DNA of 64,000 bases, from assembly GCF_003086295.3 (NCBI RefSeq), contig NC_092053.1, positions 87,605,671 through 87,669,670 on the forward strand. Reading direction: 5' to 3'. The DNA comes from Arachis hypogaea (taxonomy: Eukaryota; Streptophyta; Magnoliopsida; Fabales; Fabaceae). Every line of letters begins with the position of its first letter. The first letter of the stretch is position 1. The notes beneath the pieces are model-generated. The model was not told the origin of the DNA. It searched no databases and saw nothing but the letters and a program-made list of their open reading frames with translations. Positions 45,768-57,736 of the stretch are shown in pieces. The position numbers were made by a program, and so were the translations under genes.

Positions 45768-47937
45768 TGATGCCAAGGCATCTTAGGCGAGTTTCACTAG
45801 CTTTTTTTTGTTAGTTTTAGTTGTTTTATGCACTTTCTTGAGCTTAAAGTAACCAAGAATGGTTAAATGAATAACAAAGCAATGAACCATCCAAACAGTA
45901 TGATTTTTATGCAAATTTCATGAGTTTTTAGTTATATTTCTTGAATGCTATGAATGGAAGATTCTCATGAAAATTTGCAAGACTTTGATGCAGTTGTTTG
46001 GATGATTTCAGGAAAGAATAGGCTAGGCAAGGAAGCAACAAAAATCAATAAAGGAAGCTTGAATATCACATGTGGAGTTTAAGTTCTAGTTTAAGCTTAA
46101 ACTGGAACTTAAACGGCCGAAATCATGAAAGCTGAGGAAAGGGTGAAAGTGGCGTTTAACCTCCAGTTTAACCTTAAACAGGAAGTTAAACGCCAGAAAT
46201 GGGAAATGCACCAGGGAGCCATTTCCACGTTTAAGCTCCAGTTTAACCTTAAACTGGAGCTTAAACGTGTTCGACCTCCAGGGCTACCTTTCTCTGCTTC
46301 CACGTTTAAGCTCCAGTTTAACCTTAAACTGGAGCTTAAACGTGTTTGACCTCCAGGATGGCTTTCTCTATTTCCACGTTTAAGCTCCAGTTTAACCTTA
46401 AACTGGAGCTTAAACGTGTTCGACCTCCAGGGCTGCTTTTCCTATCTCCACGTTTAAGCTTCAGTTTAACCTTAAACTGAAGCTTAAACGTGTTCGACTA
46501 CGTTACCCTCCAGGGCTGCCTTCTTCCATTTCCACGTTTAAGCTTCAGTTTAACCTTAAACTGAAGCTTAAACGTGCTTCCACAAAAAGGCATCACTGGA
46601 AGTGTCTGGCGTTTAAGCTGCAGTTTAAGCTTAAACTGCAACTTAAACGCCACTATTGGAAAAGGTTTCCGGGCCAAAAATATTGCAGTTTAAGTTAGCT
46701 TTTGAGCACAAACATTAACTTAAACTTACTCTGGTATGAAACCCAATTGAATATCATGGTTTATGGGATTGGGCCTGAAGGATTGATGAGTCTGGAATTT
46801 CAATTTGTTGAGTCATGTGTCATTACTTGATTATCACTTAGTTGGCTCAATGAATGTTACAGAATGTGGATCAGCAGCCTCATCAAGATTATGGATCATA
46901 AACCCAAAGCAAAAGGAAAGCAGGGAGAGGCCTCAAAGCCCAAGAAACACAACAGAAGCTCAATATAGAAAGTGTATAAATAGGATAGAATTTAAGTTAG
47001 GAGAGAATTCTTTTACCTTTTCATTTTACTAGTTTTCATACCTTTGTGATTGAATTCAGAGCTATGACTCACTAAACCCCCTTTCATTGGGTTAGGGAGC
47101 TCTATTTTAATTCAATGAATCAATAATAGTTTATCTTCTTCTTCAATCTTTTCTCTTGAATTTTGTTAGAAAGCTTCTCGATCTAATTCCATTGGGTAGT
47201 TGTCTTGGGAAAGAAACTACCCATAATTGGAATCCTTCGGAACCTTGGGAAAGGAATGGAGGATTCATGCTAGAGAAGCTTTCTCACAGTGAATTGGATT
47301 GGGGTTTGGATGGATATTGTGACATGTAATCCTACCAAATTGTGGTTCATGAAACTGTGTGGTATAATCAGTGATCGAGCATCATCTCTTCTTATGAACA
47401 TTTAAACCAAGGGATTGGGAATTTGTTTGTTTTTAGAGAGAATTGGTGAGCCAAGGGATTGGGATCCAATCATATAAGATTGCCAAGCAAAATTTAATGA
47501 ACGCATTGGTTGAGGAAGAGATAAACATGTTTTGATTCGGAGATCTCAATATCTCCTATAACCCAATGAATTCCCCATCTCCGATTTCCACTTTCTCTTT
47601 ACATTCTGCAACTCAATTCATGCAATCACCCCCATTCCCTTTTAATTTCAGCAATTTAGCTTCTGCTCTTTAATTCATGCAATTTAAGATTCCGCCATTT
47701 CAATTTCTTGCCATTTACGTTTCCCGCCAATTTTACATTCCGCAATCCTCATCTAATTCTTGATTCCGCTCAACTAGACACACTTCTAATCCGAATTGCT
47801 CATTCAACCAATCCTTGTGGGATTCGACCTCACTCTATTGTGAGTTTTTACTTGACGATAACCGGTGCACTTGCCGGAAGGAATTTTGCTGATCGTGCAA
47901 TTTCCTAAATCATGGCATAACTAGTTTATGCGCATCA
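45768..47937 (+). repeat. Element G 3' LTR
   Basis: 2,170 bp, 85 bp shorter than the 5' LTR because one palindrome unit (equivalent to 37256-37340) is missing. Eight units lie at about 46076-46650. TATA box at 46975-46983. Confidence 0.95.
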
Positions 47938-48367
47938 GTAACGTATGACAAATTTTATATCAATTCGAAGCCCCAGATGTTAGCTTTCCAACGCAACTAG
48001 AACCGCCTCATTTGGACCTCTGTAGCTCAAGTTATGGTAGACTAAGTACGAAGAGGTCAGGCTTGATAGCTTTCCGGTTCCTTCATTTCTTCATGTGTTC
48101 TCCCACTTTGCATGCTTTTCTCCTCACTCCTTCCGTCCGATACTTGCCTTATGAACCTGAAATCACTCAGCAAGCACATCAAGGCATCAAATGGAATTAA
48201 AGTGAATTAAAATCACCAATTTTAGGGCCTAAAAAGTATGTTTTCACATTTAAGCACAAATCAAGGGAGAATTGCAAAACCATGCTATTTCATTGAATAA
48301 ATATGGGAAAAGGTGATAAAATCTCCCAAATTAAGCACATGATAAATCACAAAATTGGGGTTTATCA
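47938..48367 (-). repeat. Element E 5' LTR, right fragment
   Basis: Follows the GTAAC copy (47938-47942) and ends GGGGTTTATCA at 48367, next to CTCTT of the host. On the minus strand this is the LTR start, TGATAAACCCC, as in F (35414). Confidence 0.85.
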
Positions 48368-48372
48368 CTCTT

Positions 48373-49209
48373 TCAAATACATTTTGGTAGCAGTGGAGTA
48401 TGTCTCAAAGTGGGTGAAGCAATAGCCACAACCACATGTGATGCACAAATTGTCCTTTAATTCCTAAAGAAGCACATTTTCACTAGATATGGAGTGCCTA
48501 ATGGACTTGTTAGTGATGGTGGCAGTCATTTCTATAATAAATAGATGGAGAAACTACTTCAAAAATATGGGTGATGCATAAAGTAGCCATACCTTATCAC
48601 CCACAGACTAATGGCCAAGCAAAACTTGCAAATAGGGATTTGAAAAGGATTTTAGAGAAGACTGTGGGAGCCACCAGAAAAGATTGGGCCAGAAAGCTAG
48701 AAGATGCACTCTGGGCATATAGGACAACATTTAAAACTCCTATTGGAAAGTCCCCTTTTCAGCTGTCATATGGAAAATCTTGTCACCTCCCTGTAGAGCT
48801 TGAGCATAAAGCTTTCTGGGCCACTAAACTCCTCAACCTTGATTCTCAAGCAGCAGGGGAAAAGAGGCTACTGCAACTAAATGAGTTGGATGAGTTTAGG
48901 CTAGAAGCTTATGAAAATGCTAAGATAAACAAGGAAAAAGCTAAGAGGTGGCATGACAAGAAGATCTCAAGGAAGGAGTTCAAACCAGGACAGCAAGTAC
49001 TCTTATATAACTCCAGGCTCAAAGTCTTCCCTGGTAAACTCAAATCCAAATGGACTGGTCCTTATTTGGTAACAAAGGTTTTCCCTTATGGAAGCATTGA
49101 ATTGCTAGATAAAGCAACAAAGAGCCATTTCACAGCAAACAGTCATAGGGCAAAACATTACTTGGGAGGCCAATGGGACAAAGAAAAGGAAGTTCAGAAC
49201 CTGAGCTGA
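48373..49209 (+). pseudogene. pol: Element A integrase core and C-terminus
   Basis: Resumes the integrase of A after E (KYILVAVEYVSKWV). 48373-48570 has frame changes and stops; 48571-49209 is open. Features: [19 protein letters not shown], where Asp replaces the Glu of the usual NRE in the D,D,E core; [18 protein letters not shown]; and the C-terminal [27 protein letters not shown]. It ends at TGA 49207. Not functional because of the upstream breaks. Confidence 0.9.
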
Positions 49210-49224
49210 GAAAGAATGAAGGAT

Positions 49225-49271
49225 GTCAAGCTATTGACATTAAAAGAGCGCTTGTTGGGAGGCAACCCAAC
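49225..49271 (+). promoter_or_regulatory. Element A post-pol two-hairpin module
   Basis: GTCAA-GCTA-TTGAC, then AGCGCTT, then GTTGGG-AGGCAA-CCCAAC. It begins 15 bases after the pol stop. Confidence 0.6.
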
Positions 49272-50349
49272 TAGAGGTAGTTTTCTTTTCCAACTATTTC
49301 AATAAATAGGTTGAGTAGTCTTATCTGTATTGCAAGGAGCTAAGTTTGGTGTTGCACTCCAAAATAAATTAAGGGAGAATGAAGGATGCTAAGTTTGGTG
49401 TTCCACAAAAAAAAATCTCAATTGAAAACACATTTTCACCTTTTGCATAAATAGTTGCTAGCTCCAAGCAATCAGAAAAATTATTTAGCCATTGTTTGTT
49501 TTCTAGTTTTAGTTCTGTGACCTTCAGCAAAGGCACAAGGTGTCATATATATATATATATATATGTGGTTGACTGGTTGCATAAGAAACATTAGCAAGGA
49601 ACTAAGTTTGGTATTCACACACAAAAAATAAGTTCAAAAGCCTACAAGCAAATCTTGCATACTAACCAGCTGCCTAAGGGCTTCAGAAACAAGCAAATTT
49701 TAAGGATTATGCAGAAAAACATTCAATCTGTGATAAGGGTTCTGCATCATAATCCAAAGGAGGAACAACAAAGAGAAATAATGATGACAGAAGGAAAAGC
49801 TGAGAGGCATTCCCAACAGGTTGTATTGACATTTAATCCTTGTTGCTTTGAAGTATTTTAACTTGGGGATTCCTATATGTCTTGCTGAAGTGTTCAATTA
49901 GGTGCAAGTGTAAATGTTTGCTAAGAATGCAAGCCTGCATATTATGCTCGTCATAACTCATCAGCCTGAATTCTGTTTTGTTTCCCTTCTGCATAAATAA
50001 AAGAAAAATGTTTGAAACAAGAAAGTGATTGTCCAATGTTGTAGAAATTAGAATGAAATTCAATGGTGGTACTTGTCTGATTTAATGATTAGCTCAATAA
50101 TAAATGCTGCATAATAAAAAGTTCTTTGAAGTGTGAATTGGTTTGCTGCCATAAAGTCTTTTATTAATGAATGTCCCTTGAGAATGAAGCAAAATAAGAA
50201 GAAAAAGAAAGAGAAAAGCCAAGAATTGGCAAAGAAACAAACAATAAGGCTAGACACCAATAGTTTGGACCATAGGACATATGCCTGTGGTATTTTTGTA
50301 CTAGGATATGCTTGGACAAGTAGGTTCTGAGGAGTATTTCAAAACTTGG
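49272..50349 (+). other. Element A 3' noncoding region, first part
   Basis: Noncoding. TAAGTTTGGTGTT-like motifs at about 49343, 49390 and 49603. An (AT)10 microsatellite at 49545-49564. No third ORF like that of G is seen. D interrupts it after CTTGG (50345-50349). Confidence 0.6.
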
Positions 50350-52669
50350 TGATGAACGGAAACTTATCTCTCAACAAATTTTCCTCGGCAAGTATACCGA
50401 ATTGTCGTCAAGTAAAAACTCACAATAGAGTGAGGTCGAATCCCACAGGGATTGATTGGTCAATCAACTTTAATTAAAGGAATGTTCTAGTTGAGCAAAG
50501 CAGAATTTAATGTGAGAGTTGCAGGAAATTAGATGGTAGCAAAGTAAATAACAGAAAATGTAAATACTGGAAATAAAGAGCTGAATGTAAATGGCAGAAG
50601 GTAAATTGCAGAATCTTAAATGGGGAATGGGGAATTTAGTATGAAAGTAAATTGCAGAAATTAAAGAGAATGGGTAAGATCAGAATGGGGGATTCATTGG
50701 GCTTAGGAGATGTTGCATTCTCCAGATCAAGTTCATTTTCATCTCTTCCTCAATCAATGCATTCATTGATCTCCTTGGCAATCTTAAGTGATTGAACTCC
50801 AATTCCTTAGTAATTCAATCTCTCAAATCTTGATCAATAGCCAATTCCTTGGTCTAATTGCTCATGAGAAGAGATGAAGTATGGTCACTGATTATACCAC
50901 ATGTATTTCCAAATCAAAGTGTTGGTAGGATTATATGTCACTATATCCATCCAAACCCCAATTTGGTCCAACATGAGAAAGCGTTTCTAGCATGATCTCT
51001 TCATTCCTCTTCCAAGGTTCCGAAGAGATCCAAGTATGAATAGCTTCTTTTCCAAGACAACTACCCAATTGGACGAAGATTGAAAGCTTTCTAGTAAAAT
51101 CAAGAGAAAAGAAAGAAGAAGAATAATGAAAACTATTATTGATCCATCAAATTACAATAGAGCTCCCTAACCCAATGAAAGGGATTTAGTTGTTCATGGC
51201 TCTGGGAATGGAAAACAAAGATGGAGAATGCATTCTGAAAGTAAAACTAGAAGTTGCAGAGAAAGTAAAATTATACAAAGAGTAGTCCTCTCAATCCCCC
51301 AAAAGCTCCTCTCTAGTTCAAAACTACTCCTATATATACTACTCTTCTGATCTTCCAGTTGGCTCTTCAAGTCTTGGATATGGGCCTTTAGATCTTGAGT
51401 TGAAGCAGTTTGGAATTTTCAGTGGGCTCAGCTTTACTTGTAGAGAAAGTGTGAAGTAGGCATGGACTTTGGCTAGGACGTCAGTGGCGTTAACATTAAG
51501 TGAAAATGTGGGTTCGAGAACGTTAGTGACAATCACCTTTTGCACTAACATTCCTAGCCCAAGATGAGTTATGTTAACTTCAACGTTAGTGGCACTAACG
51601 TGACCACTAACGTTGCCTCTTGGTCCATCACGAGCGTTATCTGCATTTCCCTTTGCAAATAACGTTGCCCTTAGCCCCTTTTTCTCACGTTAGAGTCCAC
51701 GTTAGTATAACTAACGTGGCTCTTAACGTGGGCATGCCTTAGCCTCGAGAGCGTTAGTGACACTCACCTTTGTCACTAACGCTCCAAACGCCCCTTCTCA
51801 CATTAGTGCCCAACGTTAATTGTCTTAACGTGCCCACTAACGTGGTCATGATTGGCATCTCCAACGTTAGTGACAAAGGTGAGTGTCACTAACGTTGGCT
51901 CATCAATTCTTTCCTCCACGTTAGCTTCCACGTTAATGCACTTAACGTGGTAACTAACGTGGCTCATAGTGGCTTAGTCCAACGTTAGTGACAAAGGTGA
52001 GTGTCACTAACGTTGGCGATTCCTTGCTCCTTCCACGTTAGAGTTCACGTTAACCAAGTTAACGTGGCTCTTAACGTAGCCAATATGGGCTTAGTCCAAC
52101 GTTAGTAACAAAGGTGAGTGTCACTAACATTGGCATTATCTTCCTCTTCCACGTTAGAGTTCACGTTAACTGAGTTAACGTGACTCTTAAGGTGGCCAAT
52201 TTCCCTTTTGGAGCGTTAGTGGTACTTACTTTTACCACTAACGCTTGGAGCTTCCTTTTCTTCCACGTTAACTACCACGTTAATGTAGTTAACGTGGTAA
52301 TTAACGTGGGCTATGATGGCTTCGAAGACGTTATTGGCAATCACTTTTCTCATTAACGTTGCAAGCTAGCTCCCATTCCACGTTAGTGGTCACGTTAGTT
52401 AGACTTAAGGTGGCTACTAGCATGGCTTTTCCTTGCTTCCTTTGTCCTGAAATTAAGAAAATAAAGTGCATCAAAGCTCTAATCCAAGTTATGAGTCATG
52501 CATCATCCAATTTGTCATTAAATTCATGTACAATTCTCATGAAATTATATAAAATTCACAATGTTTGCTTGAATCAAGATGTAAGTGAAATTCTACCCAA
52601 AACTTGCTTATTTCCTAAGAAAATGCATGAAACTACCCTAAAACAGTAAAGAAAAGGTCAGTGAAACTG
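50350..52669 (-). repeat. Element D 3' LTR (start truncated)
   Basis: Matches 54954-57274 but lacks the terminal bases present at about 57275-57293. It carries the ACGTTAGTG palindrome array (51478-52430) and a TATATATAG box on the minus strand at 51330-51338. Confidence 0.92.
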
Positions 52670-52676
52670 GCTAAAG

Positions 52677-54677
52677 TTAACCCAAGTCACATAGAGCCTT
52701 TTCCACTATGATTTTCCCTATGATGCAAGGGATCTGGAAACTTCCAGGGTCCTTCAATTTCTGGGGTAGTTTGTGTTGAATGATGGCACTACATTCTTCG
52801 GTTAGTATCACGGTCTCATTGCTCTTCCAGCTTCTCTTCTTAGTCATTAATTCCTTTAAAAACTTGGCATAGAGTGGCATTTGCTCTATTACTTCAGCAA
52901 AGGGTATGTTGATTTGTAGTTTCTTGAAGATTTCCAAAAATCTCAAGAACTGGTTGTCGTCCCCCTTCTTCTTTATTTGCTGAGGGAATGGAGCTTTTGG
53001 GACGTCTGGCTTTAGTATTTCTCCTTTTTGCTGTGAACTGGGAATGGGAATTTGGACTCTGTCTCGCTCCTTTTCCTTTTCATTTGAGTTCTTCTCTTGT
53101 GAATTCTTGGGAATTTCCTTCAATTCCTTCCCACTTCTGAGGGTGATAGCCTAACATTCTGCTCTTGGATTTGGATCAGTGTTGCTGCACAGGTTATGAC
53201 TGGGAATTTGCTTGAATAGGTAGCCAATTTGTGTCTCAAGTTTCTTGATGGCAGCATCTTGATTCTGCATATTGGACCGTACTTCCTCTCAGAATACTTT
53301 ACTATCCTGGACTTTCTTACATATGCCTTCAAGTAGAGTCTCAATCCTTGATAGTCTTTCTTTCGATGATGGTGAGTTGAGATTGGAGGGATGAGAAGAG
53401 CCATTTTGGCTATGGTATGGATGTTGAGGTGTGTTGTTAAGTGGGTGCTGATATGATCTCTGTGTGGAATGTTGGTGAGCCGCATGGTTGTTGGGGTTGT
53501 GATGTCTCTGATCTTGGCTTTGGTATTGTTGGTTTCCCCACCCAAAGTTTGGGTGATTCCTCCAACCAGGATTATACATTTTGGAGTATGGGTCATGGTT
53601 CTGCCTAGGTGAAGTTCCAATGTAGTTGGCTTGCTCCTGACTACCCTTGGCTTCTTCATTCACTCCTTCTTGAGTTGCTACTGAAGTGGTGATTGCTGCT
53701 ACTTGATTCCTCTCCATCTTCTTGGTAAGGTTAGCAAACTGCTTGGTAATCATCTTGTTTTGAGCTAGCAGTGCATCCACATTGTTCAGCTCCATCACTC
53801 CTCTAGTGTTGCCTCTTTCAGAAGCATAGAAGTAGTCATTCTCAGCTACAATCTCAATGACATCTATGGCTTTTTCAATGGTCTTCTTTTTGTTCAGAGA
53901 TCTCCCGGATGAATGGTCTACTGCCTTCTTTGATTCATAAGAAAGATCTTCATAGAAAATGTGTAGCTGTACCCATTCATTGAACATATCTGGTGGGCAT
54001 CTTCTTGTCAGATCCTTAAACCTCTCCCATGCTTCGTAGAGAGTCTCACTATCTTGTTGCCTGAAAGTTTAAACATCAGCTCTCAACCTGTTGATTCTTT
54101 GAGGAGGATATAATCTTGCCAAGAATTTGTTCACCACATCTTCCCAGGTTGTTAAGCTTTCCTTCGGAAAGGATTCCAGCCATTTAGATGCCTTGTCCTT
54201 GAGTGAGAAGGGGAATAGAAGCAGTCTGTAGGTGTCAGGATGAACACCATTAGACTTCACAGTATCACATATCCGCAGGAAGGTGGTTAGATGTTGATTG
54301 GGATCTTCTTGCACACTTCCTCCGAATGAACAGTTGTTCTGAACAACGGTGATGAGCTGTGGCTTTAGTTCAAAGTTGTTGGCATGTATGGTTCGCTTTT
54401 GGATGCTACTTCCACAGTTTCCTGGGTTTGGATTGATGTAGGATCCCAGAACTCTTCTCTCTTGCCCAGCATGATGCACTGGGCCTTCTCTGCCATGGTT
54501 GTGAGCCTCTTCTTCATGATGGTTCTCCATATTCTCATCCATGTCTGGTTCAAAATACTCCTCTTCTTCCTTCGTACCAACTACTCTCTTTCCTCTTGCT
54601 TCCCTCCTTAATCTAAGGAAGGTCCTCTCAGGTTCAGAATCAAAGGAAGTTGAAGCACTGCTTCTTTTACCTGTCAT
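52677..54677 (-). pseudogene. gag: Element D gag and truncated protease
   Basis: ATG at 54677 (MTGKRSSASTSFDSEPERTF). One frame down to 52677 with three in-frame stops (about 54066, 53286 and 53151). Core: RLLLFPFSLKDKASKWLESF, FNEWVQLHIFYEDLSYESKK, DHSSGRS. An Asn/His/Gln-rich linker and EVIEQMPLYAKFLKELM follow, up to KALCDLG of the protease. There it joins the 3' LTR through a few odd bases (about 52670-52676). Close to G gag in order and sequence. Confidence 0.9.
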
Positions 54678-54929
54678 ACAACCCACAAATCACAAGCAAG
54701 AAAGATAGATGCAGACAGCATTCACTGCAGAAATACTGTTAGTGTGAGTGATGCAATATATCAAACAGTTAGTGGGTTAGTGAACTGAATTGTAAACAAC
54801 TAAGAAAAGGGTAGCGGAAAGGAAGAAAACAGCTAAACTGAAAGTGAATTACTCAAATAAAATCAAACAAAATAAAAAAATGCTCAATCTAGTTATCCAC
54901 CAATTTAATCATTGTTGATGCAAAATCAA

Positions 54930-54947
54930 TCCCCGGCAACAACGCCA
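54930..54947 (-). other. Primer binding site of D
   Basis: On the minus strand TGGCGTTGTTGCCGGGGA, two changes from the tRNA-Asp complement, 6 bases from the LTR. 54678-54929 is a noncoding leader. Confidence 0.88.
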
Positions 54948-54953
54948 TAAACT

Positions 54954-57293
54954 TGATGCACGGAAACTTATCTCTCAACAAATTTTTCTCGGCAAGTATA
55001 CCGAATTGTCGTCAAATAAAAACATACAATAGAGTGAGGTCGAATCCCACAGGGATTGATTGGTCAATGAACTTTAATTAGAGGAATATTCTAGTTGAGC
55101 TAAGCAAAATTTAATGTGAGAGTTGCAGGAAATTAGATGGCGGGAAAGTAAATAATAGAAAATGTAAATACTAGAAATAAAGAGCTGAATGTAAATGGCG
55201 GAAGGTAAATTGCAGAATCTTAAATGGGGAATGGGGAATTTAGCATGAAAGTAAATTGCAAAAATTAAAGATAATGGGTAAGATCAGAAATGGGGGATCA
55301 TTGGGCTTAGGAGATGTTGCATTCTCCGGATCAAGTTCATTTTCATCTCTTCCTCAATCAATGCATTCATTGATCTCCTTGGCAATATTAAGTGATTGAA
55401 CTCCAATTCCTTGGTAATTCAATCTCTCAAATCTTGATCAATAGCCAATTTCTTGGTCTAATTGCTCATGAGAAGAGATGAAGTATGGTCACTCATTATA
55501 CCACATGTATTTTCAAATCAAAGTGTTGGTAGGATTATATGTCACTATATCCATCCAAACCCCAATTTGGTCCAACATGAGAAAGTATTTCTAGCATGAT
55601 CTCTTCATTCCTCTTCCAAGGTTCCGAAGAGATCCAAGTATGAATAGCTTCTTTTCCAAGACAACTACCCAATTGGACGAAGATTGAAAGCTTTCTAGTA
55701 AAATCAAGAGAAAAGAAAGAAGAAGAATAATGAAAACTATTATTGATCCATCAAATTACAACAGAGCTCCCTAACCCAATGAAAGGGGTTTAGTTGTTCA
55801 TGGCTCTGGGAATGGAAAACAAAGATGGAGAATGCATTCTGAAAGTAAAACTAGAAGTTGCATAGAAAGTAAAATTATACAAAAAGTAGTCCTCTCAATC
55901 CCCCAAAAGCTCCTCTCTAGTTCAAAGCTACTTTTATATATACTACTCTTCGGATCTTTCAGTTGGCTCTTCAAGTCTTAGATATGGGCCTTTGGATCTT
56001 GAGTTGAAGCAGTTTGGAATCTTCAGTGGGCTCAACTTTACTTGCAGAGAAAGTGTGAAGTAGGCATGGACTTTGGCTAGGACGTTAGTGGCGTTAACGT
56101 TAAGTGAAAATGTGGGTTCGAGAACGTTAGTGACAATCACCTTTTGCACTAACATTCCTAGCCCAAGATGAGTTACGTTAACTTCAACCTTAGTGGCACT
56201 AACGTGACCACTAACGTTGCCTCTTGGTCCATCGCGAGCGTTATTGGCGTTTACCTTTTCCAATAACGTTGCCCTTAGCCCCTTTTTCTCACGTTAGAGT
56301 CCACGTTAGTATAACTAACGTGGCTCTTAACGTGGGCATGCCTTAGCCTCGAGAGCGTTAGTGACACTTACCTTTGTCACTAACGCTCCAAACGCCCCTT
56401 CTCACGTTAGTGCCCCATGTTAATTGTCTTAACGTGGCCACTAACATGGTAGTGATTGCCATCTCCAATGTTAGTGACAAAGGCGAGTGTCACTAACATT
56501 GGCTCATCAATTCTTTCCTCCACGTTAGCTTCCACGTTAATGCACTTAACGTGGTAACTAACGTGGCTCATAGTAGCTTAGTCCAACGTTAGTGACAAAG
56601 GTGAGTGTCACTAACGTTGGCGATTCTTTGCTCCTTCCACGTTAGAGTTCACGTTAACCAAGTTAACGTGGCTCTTAACGTAGCCAATATGGGCTTAGTC
56701 CAACGTTAGTGACAAAGGTGAGTGTCACTAACGTTGGCATTATCTTCCTCTTCCACGTTAGAGTTCACGTTAACTGAGTTAACGTGACTCTTAACGTGGC
56801 CAATTGCCCTTTTAGAGCGTTAGTGGCACTTACTTTTACCACTAACGCTTGGAGCTTCCTTTTCTTCCATGTTAACTACCACGTTAATGTAGTTAACGTG
56901 GTAATTAACGTGGGCTATGATGGCTTCGAAGATGTTATTGGCGATCACTTTTCTCATTAACGTTGCAAGCTAGCTCCCATTCCACGTTAGTGGTCACGTT
57001 AGTTAGACTTAACATGGCTACTAACGTGGCTTTTCCTTGCTTCCTTTGTCCTTAAATCAAGCAAATAAAGTGCATCAAAGCTCTAATCCAAGTTATGAGT
57101 CATGCATCATCCAATTTGTCATTAAATTCATGTATAATTTTCGTGAAATCATATAAAATTCACAATGTTTGCTTGAATCAAGATGTAAGTGAAATTCTAC
57201 CCAAAACTTGCTTATTTCCTAAGAAAATGCATGAAACTACCCTAAAACAATAAAGAAAAGGTCAGTGAAACTGGCCGAAATGCCCTAGCATCA
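54954..57293 (-). repeat. Element D 5' LTR
   Basis: 2,340 bp, starting TGATGCTAGGGCATT at 57293 on the minus strand. Palindrome array at about 56083-57020, including CCAACGTTAGTGACA-loop-TGTCACTAACGTTGG units with 15-bp arms. TATATATA at about 55936-55943. Confidence 0.94.
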
Positions 57294-57298
57294 CTTGG

Positions 57299-57736
57299 CC
57301 ACTTGGATTAACTAATTTGGGATTACCAACCAAAAGTCCACTATCAAGAGCAACCTAGTTACAAAGCATTTATTAATCCAAAGAGATGCTGGGCATCAAT
57401 GTTCCTATGAAGAAATTGTGAGCCATGTGTCTATGGTGAAGAAATGTTGAGAAAAATTGAGCCAAAAGGCTGCTCCAACATTTGCCACAAAGCCTTCATT
57501 AAAGAATAAGCTTTCTAAGCAAAGGAAAGAAAGAAAAAGCTAAGAGGGATCAACCAAAAGCAAGGCATTATAGCAGCAATTCTAATGAACCTTTGAGGAA
57601 ACATTTCTTATCTATTAGCAAAGTAATAAGTAAGCTGCATTTGTCTGCATAAAACCCCATGAATCAAGTAAAATTATCTGCTAAATAAGGACATGTATAT
57701 TTCTCTATTGCATTTTATTTCCTCTCATGTTTAGTG
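57299..57736 (+). other. Element A 3' noncoding region, second part
   Basis: Continues 50349 after D and aligns with 45262-45730 of G. No ORF. Confidence 0.6.

Larger units (their letters stand above)
36750..47937 (+). mobile_element. Element G: young non-autonomous Athila-like LTR retrotransposon lacking RT and integrase core
   Basis: 11,188 bp with target duplications GTAAT/GTAAC (36745-36749, 47938-47942). It contains LTR, PBS, open gag-protease, a short integrase-C-terminus-like tail, an open third ORF, hairpin plus polypurine substitute, and LTR. Only 2 differences were seen in about the first 190 aligned LTR bases. RT, RNase H and integrase core are absent, so copying would need another element's enzymes. 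Confidence 0.93.
18366..48367 (-). mobile_element. Element E: 3'-truncated non-autonomous LTR retrotransposon carrying F, C and G
   Basis: A 30-kb insertion in the integrase of A, bounded by CTCTT on both sides (18361-18365, 48368-48372). On the minus strand it has one LTR (right side, split by G), a tRNA-Asp PBS (35668-35685), a short leader, one ORF of unknown function split by solo LTR F, and a 3' noncoding tail. The left end is abrupt: no 3' LTR is present, although the target duplication is intact. No gag, RT or integrase similarity was seen in E itself. Confidence 0.85.
50350..57293 (-). mobile_element. Element D: internally deleted Ty3/gypsy LTR retrotransposon, minus strand
   Basis: 6,944 bp with perfect CTTGG duplications (50345-50349, 57294-57298). 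It has an intact 5' LTR, PBS and gag, but everything from the protease active site through pol, the polypurine substitute and about the first 20 bases of the 3' LTR is missing. Confidence 0.93.
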
